Origin: Paragorgia papillata
Taxonomy: Eukaryota; Cnidaria; Anthozoa; Scleralcyonacea; Coralliidae
DNA: 64,000 nucleotides
Direction: 5' to 3'
Assembly (NCBI GenBank): GCA_035771165.1
Contig: JAWNZC010000444.1
Coordinates: forward strand, 387,001-451,000
Shown: positions 1-12,100 of the stretch, piece after piece
Layout: each line of letters starts with the position of its first letter
Position numbering within the stretch: position 1 is the first letter of the stretch
Notes under the pieces: model-generated
Seen by the model: the letters and a program-made list of their open reading frames with translations, nothing else
What the model was told of the DNA's origin: nothing
Database searches by the model: none
Translations under genes and position numbers: made by a program

Positions 1-160
1 GACCATTTTTGTATAGCTTTTGGTTCGTTTTCTTATTCGTTCTTAATTCATCGTTCAAGCATTCATTTCCCGTGCATTCAAATAAGTATAGTTCTTATAG
101 AAAGAAACACTAATGTTCCAGGACGTATATTTTTGTTCAAAATTCTCCAACGAGAATGTC
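1..160. other. Intronic sequence of the ABCF-like gene, nothing recognised
   Basis: AT-rich sequence upstream of the first foldback element. It presumably belongs to the last intron of the ABCF-like gene whose final exon starts at 772. No exon or repeat could be supported here. Confidence 0.4.
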
Positions 161-556
161 TAAAGCCCTAATCAAACGAGAACGCAAGTCATCGCAAATT
201 GGCAGTCAGAATTTCTGTGGCGGTCGTTTGAACACCCAAATTAACAAAATAAAGGTTTCATGAGTGTTTTAAACAAGTTTTAACTTTGTCACGGTACATG
301 ATATTTTCGGGAAACTATTCAGAGCGGCTGGCTGAGATAGCGTGACTGCCAACTTGCGATGACTTGCGTTCTCGTTTGATTAGGGCTTAAAGCTGAATAG
401 TTTCCCGAAAATATCATGTACCGTCGTGACAAAGTTAAAACTTGTTTAAAACACTCATGAAACCTTTATTTTGGTAATTTGGGTGTTCAAACGACCGCCA
501 CAGAAATTCCGACTGCCAACTTGCGATGACTTGCGTTCTCGTTTGATTAGGGCTTA
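161..556. mobile_element. Foldback (palindromic) DNA element
   Basis: The left end reads TAAAGCCCTAATCAAACGAG and its reverse complement closes the element at 537-556. A further inverted copy of the same terminal block lies at about 339-388, so the right half is partly duplicated. Inner arms around 240-330 and 390-500 are also mutually inverted. No coding capacity; probably a non-autonomous element. It sits in the last intron of the ABCF-like gene. Confidence 0.75.
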
Positions 557-771
557 ATGCTGTTTTATTGTTATTCAATTTAATTTTCCCGCCAAAACTT
601 GCAAGTCTTTAAAGTAGGCGTAATTGCCTTTCCTGCATGCACCAGAGTGCGAGGAGAGCATTACCGCTTTTTTCGGACCTCTCAGCAACCAATCAACGTG
701 CGCCATTTGGTGTAATTAAAGACCTGAAAACAAGTTTAGTCATATAATGTTTTACTATACTCTCTTCACAG

Positions 772-885
772 GTTGCCAAAGAGATTTGGGTGTGTGAGAA
801 TCAGATGGTTAAGAAATGGGATGGCGATATTCTTTCCTACAAACGTGCTCTTAAAAAGAAAGTGGCGAAATACACAATGGAATGA
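772..885 (+). CDS. ABCF2: ABCF2/ARB1-type ABC ATPase, final exon (partial gene)
   Basis: A pyrimidine-rich acceptor ending CACAG precedes an in-frame exon of 37 codons plus TGA. The peptide reads [11 protein letters not shown], then [11 protein letters not shown], then a lysine-rich end. This matches the C-terminus of animal ABCF2 (VA.EIWVCE.Q...KW.GDIL.YK..LK.K) and resembles yeast ARB1. These are soluble twin-ATPase proteins without membrane domains that act in ribosome biogenesis and translation. Only the tail after the second nucleotide-binding domain is in the window. The call rests on 37 residues, so a different ABCF paralogue cannot be excluded. Confidence 0.8.
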   Translation, partial: VAKEIWVCENQMVKKWDGDILSYKRALKKKVAKYTME

Positions 886-1079
886 ATTGAATCACAATTG
901 CATGCATACGTTGGGTTTCTAAAATATTACCTTGGTCGTTTCAACTGGCATTGACGGCATCAATAACCTGGACAAACTAGTTTTCTTCGTCAGGATACTT
1001 CATGTAAAAACCTAGCCCGGCGCATCTTGGCAGACAGTTTAATGTACTAAAGATATAAATAATGCTATATGAATTGTAC

Positions 1080-1085
1080 AATAAA
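1080..1085 (+). terminator. Poly(A) signal of the ABCF-like gene
   Basis: AATAAA lies 195 bases after the stop codon at 883-885 and is the first canonical hexamer downstream. No transcript evidence is available. Confidence 0.55.
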
Positions 1086-2402
1086 AATTGACCGATACTT
1101 TTTTTGTTGACTCGGGCGCGATGTGAACTCTTACTTTCGGGATATCAATCTTTGTAGTCTACCAGTCGTTTAGACTCTCAAAATCCATACCTCTCTCTAA
1201 TTACTCCTTCTCTACCTCTTTCCTCCCCTTCCCTCCCGTTTTCCGTCAGAGAGAGACTGACTGTAGCATGTCTACCAGTCGCTGGGAACGGGGTTCTTGT
1301 TTTATTCATCAGTTAAAATTTTTAATAAAGTTTCTGTTGTCTTCGACAGTGTGAGAAATTTTCTCTTCGTGTTTCACTCACTGAAGATGATTTTGAAAAC
1401 TAAATACTGTACATTCTCACATCAGTAAGCGTTAAGTTGTCGCAAGAACTGATCTCTTGCACTATATATACAATCGTATGGTTTGGGTGTTTTTGTTTTC
1501 TTTTTTGTATTTGGTATTATTTCAAACGAGTGAATTTTCAGAGTATTAAAATTGCACGAATTACCGAACATGCCGAGGGTAAGTGCAAATTTGTCTCTTT
1601 GAAAATTCGCGAGTTTAACGATGTTTACGAACCAAACGGGAGGGATGCCTGAAATAACTGAAACGGCCATGCCGTGTTTTGGTAGCTGCAACCCTCCCAG
1701 CTTCCCGATATGTACATATGTGACCGCATCATTGTCTTAGCAAAGTGTTCAATGTTCTAGCCAATCAGACAGTGGTATTATTGCACTCTTCTTAACCAAT
1801 TACATAGCAACTGACACGCGTGCGCTACTTTTCTTCCTCTCTCTCAGCGAAGAAATAAGGAAAAGAAGGCTCTGCTCGCAGGGTACCTTAAACTATTGGT
1901 GGTTTGCAATCAATCCTTTGAGATTTAGGAGACAAAGATACGGCGGTCATGTTGGAGGAAAACATACCCCAAATACAATAGCTGCTAATCATGAGATTCT
2001 TTTGTTAAAGTTACAAGTAAGATATCTTTATAATATAAGTTGTATATAAGCAACATTGCTTCTAGCGTAAGGACACTGAGTCAGCGTTCTGCGCCAGGAG
2101 TTATTGGGGTTACTTTACTGCATAATAGAGCCAATTGATTGGTAATGGTATCTCGAAAGTTCCTATTTAAATCCTACTTGAGTCAACAAAATTTTCTGAA
2201 CATCGGCATTGTAAGAAAATCATATTGTGCAAATGAGAATTAGCACACAAACCAATTCAATCTTTTCATTTCGTGGAAAAATGGTTTATATATGTGACCT
2301 ATTTCGCACCTAAGATAGGGGATGTAAGGATTTTTGTCACATGAACATTGACAGTCGTATCGCCGTAGCTCACAATTCAAAAACTGGGGGGGAAGGGAAC
2401 TG
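1086..2402. other. Intergenic, no gene seen
   Basis: Contains a CT-rich tract at about 1190-1245 and a 12-base direct repeat (GTCTACCAGTCG at 1157 and 1270). The open frames here are short and show no family likeness. No repeat family shared with the rest of the window was recognised. Confidence 0.5.
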
Positions 2403-2765
2403 TCATATTGTGAATTGAACGATATCTTGGTGAACAACGAGCTCACAGTCTTTAAACTGGCCTGTATCTAATATCTCTTGTAGCATAGAATCCTGGAAAA
2501 AACTTTGAATGTAGGCTTCGATAATCCAACCGTAAAATCCGTTGACATTTTCTGCGAATTCTTTGTCCAGTTCATAAATACAATAACTCTGAAATCCTTT
2601 CACTAAACAAAGCGTTTCTCCTTTGTCAATCACGTCGTCACGTGACAACGGCTGCGTGATCATCACGTACACTTTCATTTCATCTTCTATAATTTTTTTT
2701 TCGTGCCTGTTCGGATTAAGATCGGGGTCGCCAAGTTTAGTTGAAATCGCTTGAAAGCAACCAGC
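2403..2765 (-). CDS. Unrecognised protein, exon 2 (C-terminal)
   Basis: The frame opens at once after a T-rich acceptor (AACTTTTAG) and runs 121 codons to a stop. The internal ATG at MKVYVMITQ could be read as a start if this exon is viewed alone. The in-phase upstream exon makes the spliced reading better. Confidence 0.65.
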   Translation of the reverse strand, partial: AGCFQAISTKLGDPDLNPNRHEKKIIEDEMKVYVMITQPLSRDDVIDKGETLCLVKGFQSYCIYELDKEFAENVNGFYGWIIEAYIQSFFQDSMLQEILDTGQFKDCELVVHQDIVQFTI

Positions 2766-4101
2766 CTAAAAGTTAACAAAAAATATACACTAGTCAACTC
2801 TCTCATAGCGACCACTTCCAATTCTCGTAAAAATATGAGGACGCCATGACAAATTATAAGTGAGAATAACACCTAAATGGTCATGTTGAGTAACGACTTC
2901 AATTGGTTCATTAGTCAACTTAAAGTGCCTATGTCATCCTCAGGGACTTTACAAATGTATACTAATTGGAACATTCTGAGAAGATTTGTAATATATCTTC
3001 TCAGGCGAAAATTTCATCTTCATGGATTTTTTTGCCGTTGAAGTTGACGGAAGTGACGTAAAAAGAGGAACTGCAAAGTGTTTTCATGTAGACAAATTCC
3101 TCTTTCGACGTCACTTCCGTCAACTTTAACGGAAAAAACCCCCATGAAGATGAAATTTTCGCCTGAGAGAGATGTTACAAATCTTCTCAGAATGTTCCAA
3201 TTAGTATAAATATGTAAAGTCCCTGAAGATGACATAGGCGCTTGAGGAGGATGAAAAGGCTTGACTGACTTAGTAGAGAAAATCATACTTTTGGTTTTAT
3301 TGGCGTTCATGGTAACTAACCACTGGTTAGCCCATGTTGATATAGCGTTAAGATCGCTGAATCAACCGGTGAAATGACTTCATCCATTAACAACGAATCG
3401 TCAGCAAAAAGAAAACATGTAGAAGAAATATTGTCGAAGAAATATTGTCAGGAAGGTCATTGATATAAACCAAAAACAGTAGAGGTCCAAGAACAGACCC
3501 CATGCGGTACTCCAGCCTCAATTTTTTTCCAGTCAGAGCTCATCATCAATAGTTACACGTTGAAATCTATCATATAAATAGCTTTCAAACCATTGAAGTA
3601 TAAGGAGCCGTTAATTCCAATACTTTTTAGTTTGGCAAGTAGACCTTTATGCCAGACTTTATCAAAAGTTACTTACAATCGCTTGGGTAATGATGAGTAC
3701 ACCACGCTAAAGAGACGTGCGGCAGAGGACAGAGAAAGCTGGAGAAAATGAGATCCTGAATCTGGTAAATTTGGATACATAGAACACAATATATACTTTA
3801 CCTGAGCTGTAGCGATAGGTGGAGCTCTTTTAGAGATCTCTCGACAGGCAAAATTAAGGCCATCCGGAAAAGCAGCTTCTATTGCATCCTTGGAATCCCA
3901 CCAAGTTTTGGAAATAAAGATACAATCACTTAAATCATCTTTAACATTTGCTTTTTGCGACAAAATTATCCACTCAATGCCACGTGCTCTGAAAGCCTTG
4001 GCACGTGGGATCCAGGTTTCTTGGAATAATTCTTTTTCAATAGGGATACTTGGTTTAAAGCAAACAAATTGCGCCCATTTATTGAGTTTAACTTCTCCCA
4101 T
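2403..4101 (-). CDS. Unrecognised 220-residue protein, two exons (gene span)
   Basis: Exon 1 is 4101-3802 (100 codons from ATG) and exon 2 is 2765-2403 (120 codons plus stop). The donor is CAG|GTAAAG and the acceptor TTTTAG|GCTGG; both boundaries are in phase 0, so the two long open frames join without a break. I do not recognise the family. The protein is soluble-looking, with no signal peptide or membrane segment. It is rich in aromatic and acidic residues, with clusters such as TWIPRAKAFRARGIEW near residues 30-45, KTWWDSKDAIEAAFP near 70-85 and FYGWIIEAYIQSFFQ in the C-terminal half. It lies tail to tail with the ABCF-like gene and in the same direction as PHGDH. Its intron holds a foldback element and a dead LINE. 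Confidence 0.65.
2921..3242. mobile_element. TTAA-type foldback element, copy 1
   Basis: The left end TTAAAGTGCCTATGTCAT is mirrored by the right end ATGACATAGGCGCTT. The arms carry matching blocks with the motif GACGGAAGTGACGT in both orientations near the centre. The same arrangement occurs at 63634-63961, where the central blocks are nearly identical. It lies in the intron of the 2403-4101 gene. No coding capacity. Confidence 0.75.
3250..3670 (-). pseudogene. Non-LTR retrotransposon (LINE) reverse transcriptase remnant
   Basis: Read on the minus strand in shifting frames, the stretch gives FDKVWHKGLLAKL, then WFESYLYDRFQRV, then SVLGPLLFLVYINDLP, the catalytic box FADDSLL near 3390-3410, and NANKTKSMIF. 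These are reverse transcriptase motifs in the order expected for CR1/Jockey-type LINEs. At least two frameshifts and the missing upstream and downstream domains show it is dead. It sits inside an intron in the same orientation as the host gene. Confidence 0.85.
3802..4101 (-). CDS. Unrecognised protein, exon 1 (N-terminal, with start)
   Basis: ATG at 4101-4099 opens MGEVKLNKWAQF and the frame stays open to a good donor (CAG|GTAAAG) after residue 100. No in-frame upstream ATG extends it within the local open frame. Confidence 0.65.
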
Positions 4102-5699
4102 CGGTCATTCAATTCTTAATTTGTGATTGTGCATGATGAAACAAGAGCCTACAAATTATTTCATGATGTCACTATAGTCATGCTACAATTGTGACGTAAG
4201 GAACGCATGCAGCTAATTGGGTCCACTTTCCATTCCGTCCGCTTTGCCGCACGAACCAAAGCGGAAGCAATGGAAAGCAGCCTGTAAATGGCGCGCAACG
4301 GCAAGAGGACTACTTTGAATTCAACACGTACGTTTTTACTTGTCTATGACAAATAGACCAATAGTTGCGTAACCACTTAGTTTGTAGTCTTGTACTGTAG
4401 TCGTAATTGTATAGACGGTGAGACGAAGTTGACGTGTTTGTATAAATTGTGTATGCACTGTCGCGATGTGGCAGTTGTTGCTGAGTCGTCGTGCAGTAAA
4501 GCTAGTACACTGGCCTTTACACTGGCTGTTGTGTCTTTCTATCTCGGCCTGAGCGGTTTAACGACCTCACTGTAACAACGCCAGCCTCACTATAGGAAAG
4601 AACGTTACAATATCATATTCATATTTGTATCATATTTGAACATGGAAACTAGTGATCAGAACACGAATGTTGTCCACAGGACTGTTGCAAGTCCGTTAGG
4701 CAACAGCCTGCTATACAGTCTGTCGTTATCACAGGTGTGTTACAGACATATGATAGCTAAATTATTGCAACTGATTATGAGATTATGATTGTGCTGGGAT
4801 AGTGGTATACAATTGTTTCATGCGAATCATTTTCTTGTGGTGTCCGTTGCAGTAGTCAGGGCACGTGCCTTTCACCGCTGCGAGCTAGAATCCTACTTAT
4901 AAGCCTCCCCCTGTTATAGGCCCATCTGTTCGGTAACAGAAAAAAACTTCCGGTTATAAGCCCCCCCCGCCCCGCCCCCCTCCCACCTACCGGATATAGG
5001 CCCACCTTCCATCAGCACCTTTTATACTAAAAAAACCCAAAAAAACACCAGAGAAACGGCGCAACTAACGTTAAAACAAAACTTTTACTGATAAAATGTT
5101 TCAACAATTCAGCATTTTCATTCAGTTTTTTCTCGGTACTGATAAATTGACGCAGGTGACATAATTACTAAAATTTCAGAGTTCAGTACTTTGGCGTTAT
5201 GATGTCTCCTTACGATGCATTTTGTGCTGTCGCATTCTTGCGATATTAAGCAAAACGTTGAGAAATAAAGTGCCAACATAGTTTGTCTGTTGCGTTTTGA
5301 AACGTTTTTTCTATACCACTTATAAGCCCCCCGGTTATAAGCCCACTCCAAACTCCTTACGAAGTTGTATAAGCCCACGGTATGAGATTAAAATCTCACT
5401 TCAAATCTCACTTCCGTCGCATGCCAGAAGAGTGCTTCCAGTTTGACTCTATCAAACACCAACAGATTTTCTCCCGATAGTCCGGTTTCCTCCTTTAATG
5501 ACACTAGACCAATGAGGGATGGCTCTTACTGTGAAGTTCCCGGAAAACGTTTAGGTGACTGATTGGGTTATCCAGGAGAAATACAGTCAGTTGGTTGACA
5601 ATTCGCTCGCAATCGCAGGGGATAATCGTGTCATGGAAATAAAGCCGCTTACCGCGCATCAACTAAGAAATAAACAAAGCTTTGCAAAATTGAAAACTC
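4102..5699. other. Intergenic between two minus-strand genes
   Basis: Holds the presumed 5' flank of the 2403-4101 gene and the 3' flank of PHGDH. Apart from the ATAAGCCC-rich stretch listed separately, nothing coding or structural was recognised. Confidence 0.5.
4893..5380. repeat. ATAAGCCC-rich interspersed repeat
   Basis: The phrases TATAAGCC(C)n and TATAGGCCCA recur at both ends of a 480-bp stretch, all in the same orientation, for example CGGTTATAAGCCCCCCC near 4950 and CGGTTATAAGCCCACTCC near 5330. There is a C-run at about 4963-4990. It is probably a degenerate transposon with short terminal subrepeats. The family is unknown to me. Confidence 0.45.
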
Positions 5700-5705
5700 T
5701 TTATT
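5700..5705 (-). terminator. Poly(A) signal of PHGDH
   Basis: AATAAA on the minus strand lies 66 bases beyond the PHGDH stop codon, giving a short 3' UTR. No transcript evidence is available. Confidence 0.7.
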
Positions 5706-5771
5706 AAGTATACGACATATGCATCGATCTAAATTGAAGTCAAAGATCAGAAAAATTAATAGAAAATAAAC

Positions 5772-6158
5772 CTAGAAAGATACTTGCGATATTTCGTTGA
5801 CATCAAACGCCTTGGTGCCTTCATTGATATCGCCATCTAATTTTATTACGCCAAAACCTTGACTACCATTCCAAGTAGAATGCAACGCCGCCACATGGAC
5901 ATTTTCTGCTGCTAATTGTTCGATAATTTTTCCAACCATTTTTGAAGGATTGGTGTTGGTTTTAAAGAAGTAAAGTTTACCTCTCAAGATTACCGGGGAG
6001 GTAAAAAGCGAATGATCGACTTGAAGAAGGGCGGGAAAAGTAGATCCCAGAACGGTTCCGGTCACGTGGATGCTTGTCTCGTCAGAACATTCCAACATTA
6101 CAGAAACTGCCGAGTCACAATGACACCCAGGAAACGTGTCCACGTGTTTGTTCTCAAC
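5772..6158 (-). CDS. PHGDH: PHGDH exon 10 (C-terminal regulatory region, stop)
   Basis: The acceptor TTTTTTAG leads in phase 0 to [13 protein letters not shown] and runs 128 residues to TAG at 5774-5772. It covers the end of the allosteric substrate-binding domain and the C-terminal part that replaces a canonical ACT domain in animal enzymes. Similarity to human is modest but runs to the end. Confidence 0.9.
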   Translation of the reverse strand, partial: VENKHVDTFPGCHCDSAVSVMLECSDETSIHVTGTVLGSTFPALLQVDHSLFTSPVILRGKLYFFKTNTNPSKMVGKIIEQLAAENVHVAALHSTWNGSQGFGVIKLDGDINEGTKAFDVNEISQVSF

Positions 6159-9100
6159 CTAAAAAACATATCACACGGTGGTTTTATACCTGATAAAACT
6201 TATTGACGTCAGAAAGAATACTATTTTATATAAAATTGTCATCTTTATTTGCGATTAAATTAATCAAAGCAAAAACAACCATTATAATAATTTTAATTAT
6301 CGGGCATTGTGGTGTATTTTGCCGGCTAAAATGGAGAATTCAGTAGGCTAAAATATATTTTAGCCCGCTGATCAGTTTTAACAGTTCTAAATCACTATTG
6401 GTTTGTTGTTTATGGAATTGTATACTTTTCTTGTCAGTACTTTGGAGCAAAGATTGTTTTGATGACAAATGTTGCGTTTTTCTGCCAAGTTACATGTAAG
6501 TTACGAGTTATGTAAATATTTGTTGCAATGAAATACACGCCAATGCGAAGGTGGCACTGTTCAAGATACTGTTTACCGTATACTGTCTATCTTTGATTTT
6601 CTTCTAAATGCCCACTATTATTGTAGTAATACAGTTGATGTTCTCGGGCATTCTCGGGCCCTTCTCAGAGCTAATTTTAACCCTCGCTTTCGGCTCGGGC
6701 TAATGTGAGTCCGAGGGCCTGTTTATATGGAGGCGAGTTACTCGGTCAGCCGAGTTACCCGGTTTGTCGGGATAAACTTTGCGTTCTGTTTATACGGAAG
6801 CGAGTTACCTGGCGGGTTGTAATATTTGAGATGATTAGCGTCAACAAAAGTGACATAAACAACGAATATAGAAAATTCATCCTATGCCAAGTTACCCGGG
6901 GAAAAGTGTTTATATGGGGAAAAGCTTATTCCGCTTTGCCAAGATCCCGGCTGCCAGTGCCGAGTTCTCGCCAGGGCGAGTTACTCGTCTGTCTCATATT
7001 AACACTGCGGTGGGAAAAACAGTGTTTGTTCTACCGACCGGGAACTCGCCAGGTGCCGAGCGGTCATACTAATTACCGACAAAAGCCGACAAAAACCGAC
7101 CAAAAAACAGACAACTACCGACAAAATTTTCTAGCAGTGTGTAGCACACAGACGACATGTATTTAATTTGCTCCGAGAACAATCTAAATCTGAATCGCAA
7201 ATAATCTGACCGTGAATCGCATTCGCTTCTTGAAAAACATTCAAAATGATTTTTATTGACCGTGAATTCGCTTCCTTGAAAAACATTCAAAATGATTTTT
7301 ATTGACCGTGAATCGCATTCGCTTCTTGAAAAACATTCAAAATGATTTTTATTGACCGTGAATTCGCTTCTTGAAAAACATTCAAAATGATTTTTATTGA
7401 CCGTGAATCGCATTCGCTTCTTGAAAAACATTCAAAATTATTTTTATTGACCGTGAATTCGCTTCTTGAAAAACATTCAAAATGATTTTTATTGACCGTG
7501 AATTCGCTTCTTGAAAAGCATTCAAAATGATTTTTATTGACCGTGAATTCGCTTCCTTGAAAAACATTCAAAATGATTTTTATTGACCGTGAATCGCATT
7601 CGCTTCTTGAAAAACATTCAAAATGATTTTTATTGACCGTGAATTCGCTTCCTTGAAAAACATTCAAAATGATTTTTATTGACCGTGAATTCGCTTCTTG
7701 AAAAGCATTCAAAATGATTTTTATATATGCACATACATCAAGAGATGTTGAAACAACATAAAAATAAGTTCATATCAACGTTTAATAGCCATAGACAGAA
7801 TAGACACTTAGTTATTTGCACGTTGTTTTTCTTTTGTACTCTATTGTTATAATAACGTGACGTTTTTAAGCTGGAAATTGGTTATTTAGATTATGAGCTT
7901 CGATTTTGTTGATATGCATGTACGTAATATATCATACACGAGAAGCCGTTTATCATCTGGTATGAAAACACCGAGACGCGTGTTGAAAAACGAGGCGATA
8001 CGACTTCCGATGTCCTACATGTTTTTTTTTGTTTTTTTAAATATATCATGCACTCAAATACCACAGCGATGCCATCAACGTGTGAAGTAGGTCACACATC
8101 TACTATGTTTGCAGAGAAAGATTATCATGGTAACCGTACCTTTAGTCCCATCTCCTTTGCAAAGTATTCAGCATTGATCAAGTTGAGTTCATTTGCGGTC
8201 TGACTTGGTATCAATCCCATGAGTACACTGGGGGCGACACACATGTTTTCAAGACTTGTGCCGTATGTTGTAATAATCGTTTTAACTATTTTCTCATCAC
8301 GACAAAACGTTGAACCAACTTTAGCAATCTTCTCACTGAGATCAAGCCAAGGACCAGCCTCTGGTTTTAAAACATTTCCTAACGATGACGCATTGATCTG
8401 GCAAAAACCCAAAACAGAACATATATAATACGTGTATGTATAGCTAAAATCATTAAGATCTTTTTTTATAGGTATGGAATAGTAAAATTTGCCTAGTTTC
8501 ATCGGATGATGAGTTGAAGCTAATAAAAGTAAAATAAAGTAGAATAAATTTGTATTATATTCAGATACATGTAAAGTGATGAAATCAAAATTATACTCAG
8601 AAAATTACGCTAAACAGATATCAACTGTCTTGCTGATAGTCTTGTCCGATATTTTACTAGTACAGACCGAACAAGCGAGGTCAATAAGTAGGAACTATTT
8701 CACAGAAATTTTGGTGTCCTCGCAACTGTTTTTTTTGGAGTTGTTTCAAGATAGTGTTTTTTGAGCGCAGAAGATTATAGTAAAATATACATTCCACCAT
8801 CCTTTCTACAGTGGTCGTTTTTACTTACAGCACCAAATAAGGACTCTCCTCTCGTGGCACTCAATATTTGTTCTGCTATTTCTTTTGCCACTCGTTTTTG
8901 AGCTTCAACTGTACTGGCACCAAGATGAGGGCAGCTAACTACGTTGGGATGTTGCACCACTTGACTAGAGATACCTATACATACAAAATAATGTAACATA
9001 GTGAATCTGAAAACATTGACAATACCAACCAGTGGCGCAACTATATAACATATGCGGGCCTGGAATAGATTACTTCGGGGGCTTCGGGAACCACCACTTT

Positions 9101-12100
9101 GGAAGTAGTCCAGCTATATACTGAAATGATCCGCGAAGCGGTTATCCAAGCCACAGAATAAACATTAAATCCAAACTTGGTGTCGGTGCCTTTGATATTT
9201 GATCTAACTATTGCCTAAATATCACAATTCGAATTTTCTGTAAATTGATGTCGGAGACTTGTCCAGAAGTCTGAAAATGGTTTAAAACGTTTTCGAGCAA
9301 AATCGTGCCGGCATGACATGATAATAAACAATTATTGGATGAGACTTTTTTGATATAAAGAATTATCAAGGTCGAAGGCGGTGTTATCTCAGTGCCGAAG
9401 CCGAAGGCTGATAATACAGTCTGAGACCTTGATAATTCTTGATATAAAAAAAGTCGAATTCAATAATTGTTTTATTACACATTTCAGTTGAAAATGTAAA
9501 GAAAATCACTCCCTCAGAACCAAAAAATGCAGTTCAAAGACAGTTGCTTGTTTCCCGCGCTTTTCTTTGGTTTGTCGCTCGTCAGTGGCGTCACATCAGC
9601 ACATGCATGATAAGTCTTTTTTCCTACAGATAATACCTCCAGAAACTACAGATAATAGCATTGTGGGCTCAGAATCAAACAATTACAGCGGCAAATACAA
9701 CTAAAAGTGCAGATATCAAGAATTCTTACCAAGTTTCTGACCAATTATAATCAAGGATTCGACGAAAATGCATAATGATTATAATAAATAACGTTACAGA
9801 ATACTCGGGGTTAACCACCCTTCTCACCCTTTAGTTGCGCCACTGTATCATGAACAAATGTGTTAGATATTAATACGGAAAAGCACGAGTTTCGTGTGCT
9901 GTTAGAATGCTGTCTCTCAACGCTAAAGACCATAGTTAAGCTCGGTTAGACCATAGTTAATAGAACGTATATATGGTTTGGAAAGTCATCCAAAGTCATT
10001 GTTCAATGTTTTTGTTTAAGTTTATGGAAATTTGTGCAACTTCACGGAAATTTGTGCAACTTCAATGAAGCAGTCATCCAATAGCAACGATCGGGTTTAA
10101 TTAGTGTGGTCCTTCACTTCATCATCACGTGTTGTGGTGCTTCGTCGTCACGTGTTCATGGAATTTACTTCCATATAAGGAACTCCATTCTCTTTCAACT
10201 TATATGTTCTTCCAAATGGAGCTTCTATGGTTAGACTGCGTTAATATTTGGATGACTGTCCGAGTTTGGGACTCACGTGAGTAGAGTTGTTGGTGCTCTT
10301 CTTAGTGCGCTTCGAGGTTTTTCTCTGGGTTCTCCGGTTTCCCACCTTCCACAAAATCAAATTTAGCTTCATTGATTTTAACTAGTAAAGTGTCGAAACA
10401 CGGCTCGGAAGACTGGGATCGACGTTAACTAAATTAAATTAAATCCGTCTCCATTTGACGAGTAAAATCGTCTGGTAAACTTGAGCGCGTTCAGAGACGT
10501 GCTACGAGATGGATCCTACAATCCAAGATCGGGGGCATGACATACAAGGAGCGGCTATTGGCTCTTAACTTATTACCCTTGTCTTACGACAGGGAAATTA
10601 AGGATTTAACTTTTTTCTATAAAGCTTTGTATGGACTTTCTGATCTGAATGTTTCTAACTTTGTTTCGTTTGTTAGTCATAGTCGTACCCGCATTTGTAG
10701 AAACCCTAATCTTATACTTAAAGTTCCGTCCTGTAAAACAAGTACTTTTCAAGCATCCTACTTTAACCGAATTGTCCCCCTCTGGAATTTTGTTTGTAAA
10801 ATAGCAGCACCTAATAGTCTCTGTAGTCTAGCCACATTCAAATCATTTTTATCTGCTACATATTCATCTTTATTGACATCTACTTTTGACATTCACTCGA
10901 CCTGTACATGGTCACTACATCGTAACTGTTCCTGTCACTAATGGCAGTTTTTTAATACACCAACTACTAACTCCATGATACGTCACCTTGCGGGCCAACC
11001 GCCTTGGTTCCTTTTTTGAATTATAATCAGTTATATTGTTCTTAGCTATGTTATTCTACGAGGTTATGTGCGCGTATGGTGGTGCGTTTTGGTGTTTATG
11101 TAGTTGGTATAAGTCTAGTTGATTCATATATTTATGTATTTTTAATTTCTACGGGGGAGCGCCTCGCATGGGTCCTCGAGTCTCGTTCGCGCTCTTCCCA
11201 TGTGGATATTAGTATATTATTATACATCCATTAAAGTTGTTAAAACGTAAAACAATAAAGGTGTTTTTTGACCGACTCAAACAGGAATGGGTTAAATTTT
11301 AGGTTTAATTCAACTTTCCTATTTTTACGTTTTTGCTACAACGTCATTGCTTTTTATGTTTAGGTTACCTGTGGGTGGTTCTGTTACAAAAACATCCAAA
11401 GCAGCTCCTCCACACTGACCACGTTCTAGAGCTCTCAATAATGCTTCTTCATCTATGATTCCTCCACGAGCACAATTAACAACACGAACACCTTTCTTGC
11501 ACAGATCAAAGGTCTTATCATTTAATAAACCTAATATAAATGTATATAATAATAGAATGTAATAGTTACAGTACATTACAGTACGTATGATTAAAATATT
11601 TATATTTACATTATGTAATCAATTAGTTAAGCCATGATCAAACAAGAATGACAGTCTCGATGAGAATAGGCGAATTTTAGGGTATTGCGCACGCATCATT
11701 TTGCAAAGAAATTGGCAGGTTCCCCACAAAGTAAGCAATGGCAAACAGACTTGCTAACGAGCCAACAACAGCAGAATAACAGTGTTAAACATCCAGAAAC
11801 TGTATCTATAATTTGTATATTTTAAACAGTGTGTTTACTTTGAGTGCAGTTTTTTTTTTGAAAAATGATGCGCGCGCAACACCCTGAAACTCGCCTATTG
11901 GCTAGAAAACGTTTGTACTGTGCGAGAGTTGTTACGATTGAGGTATACGACCCCCACGGCCCACCCCCGATAACGGCGCTATCTTGAATTCACAATGCAT
12001 TGCGGTTTACCCAGAGTAAAAATCTAAATTAAAAAAGTAATTGCATAGCGTGTAGTCACTATGCCGTAAATTTATCTTGATAAAATCTTTCGTGACAACA

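Noticed and set aside
7069..7712. Long minus-strand frames encoding a repeated [14 protein letters not shown] peptide
   Set aside because: They follow exactly the minisatellite units, lie within a PHGDH intron and switch frame with unit length; no independent coding evidence.
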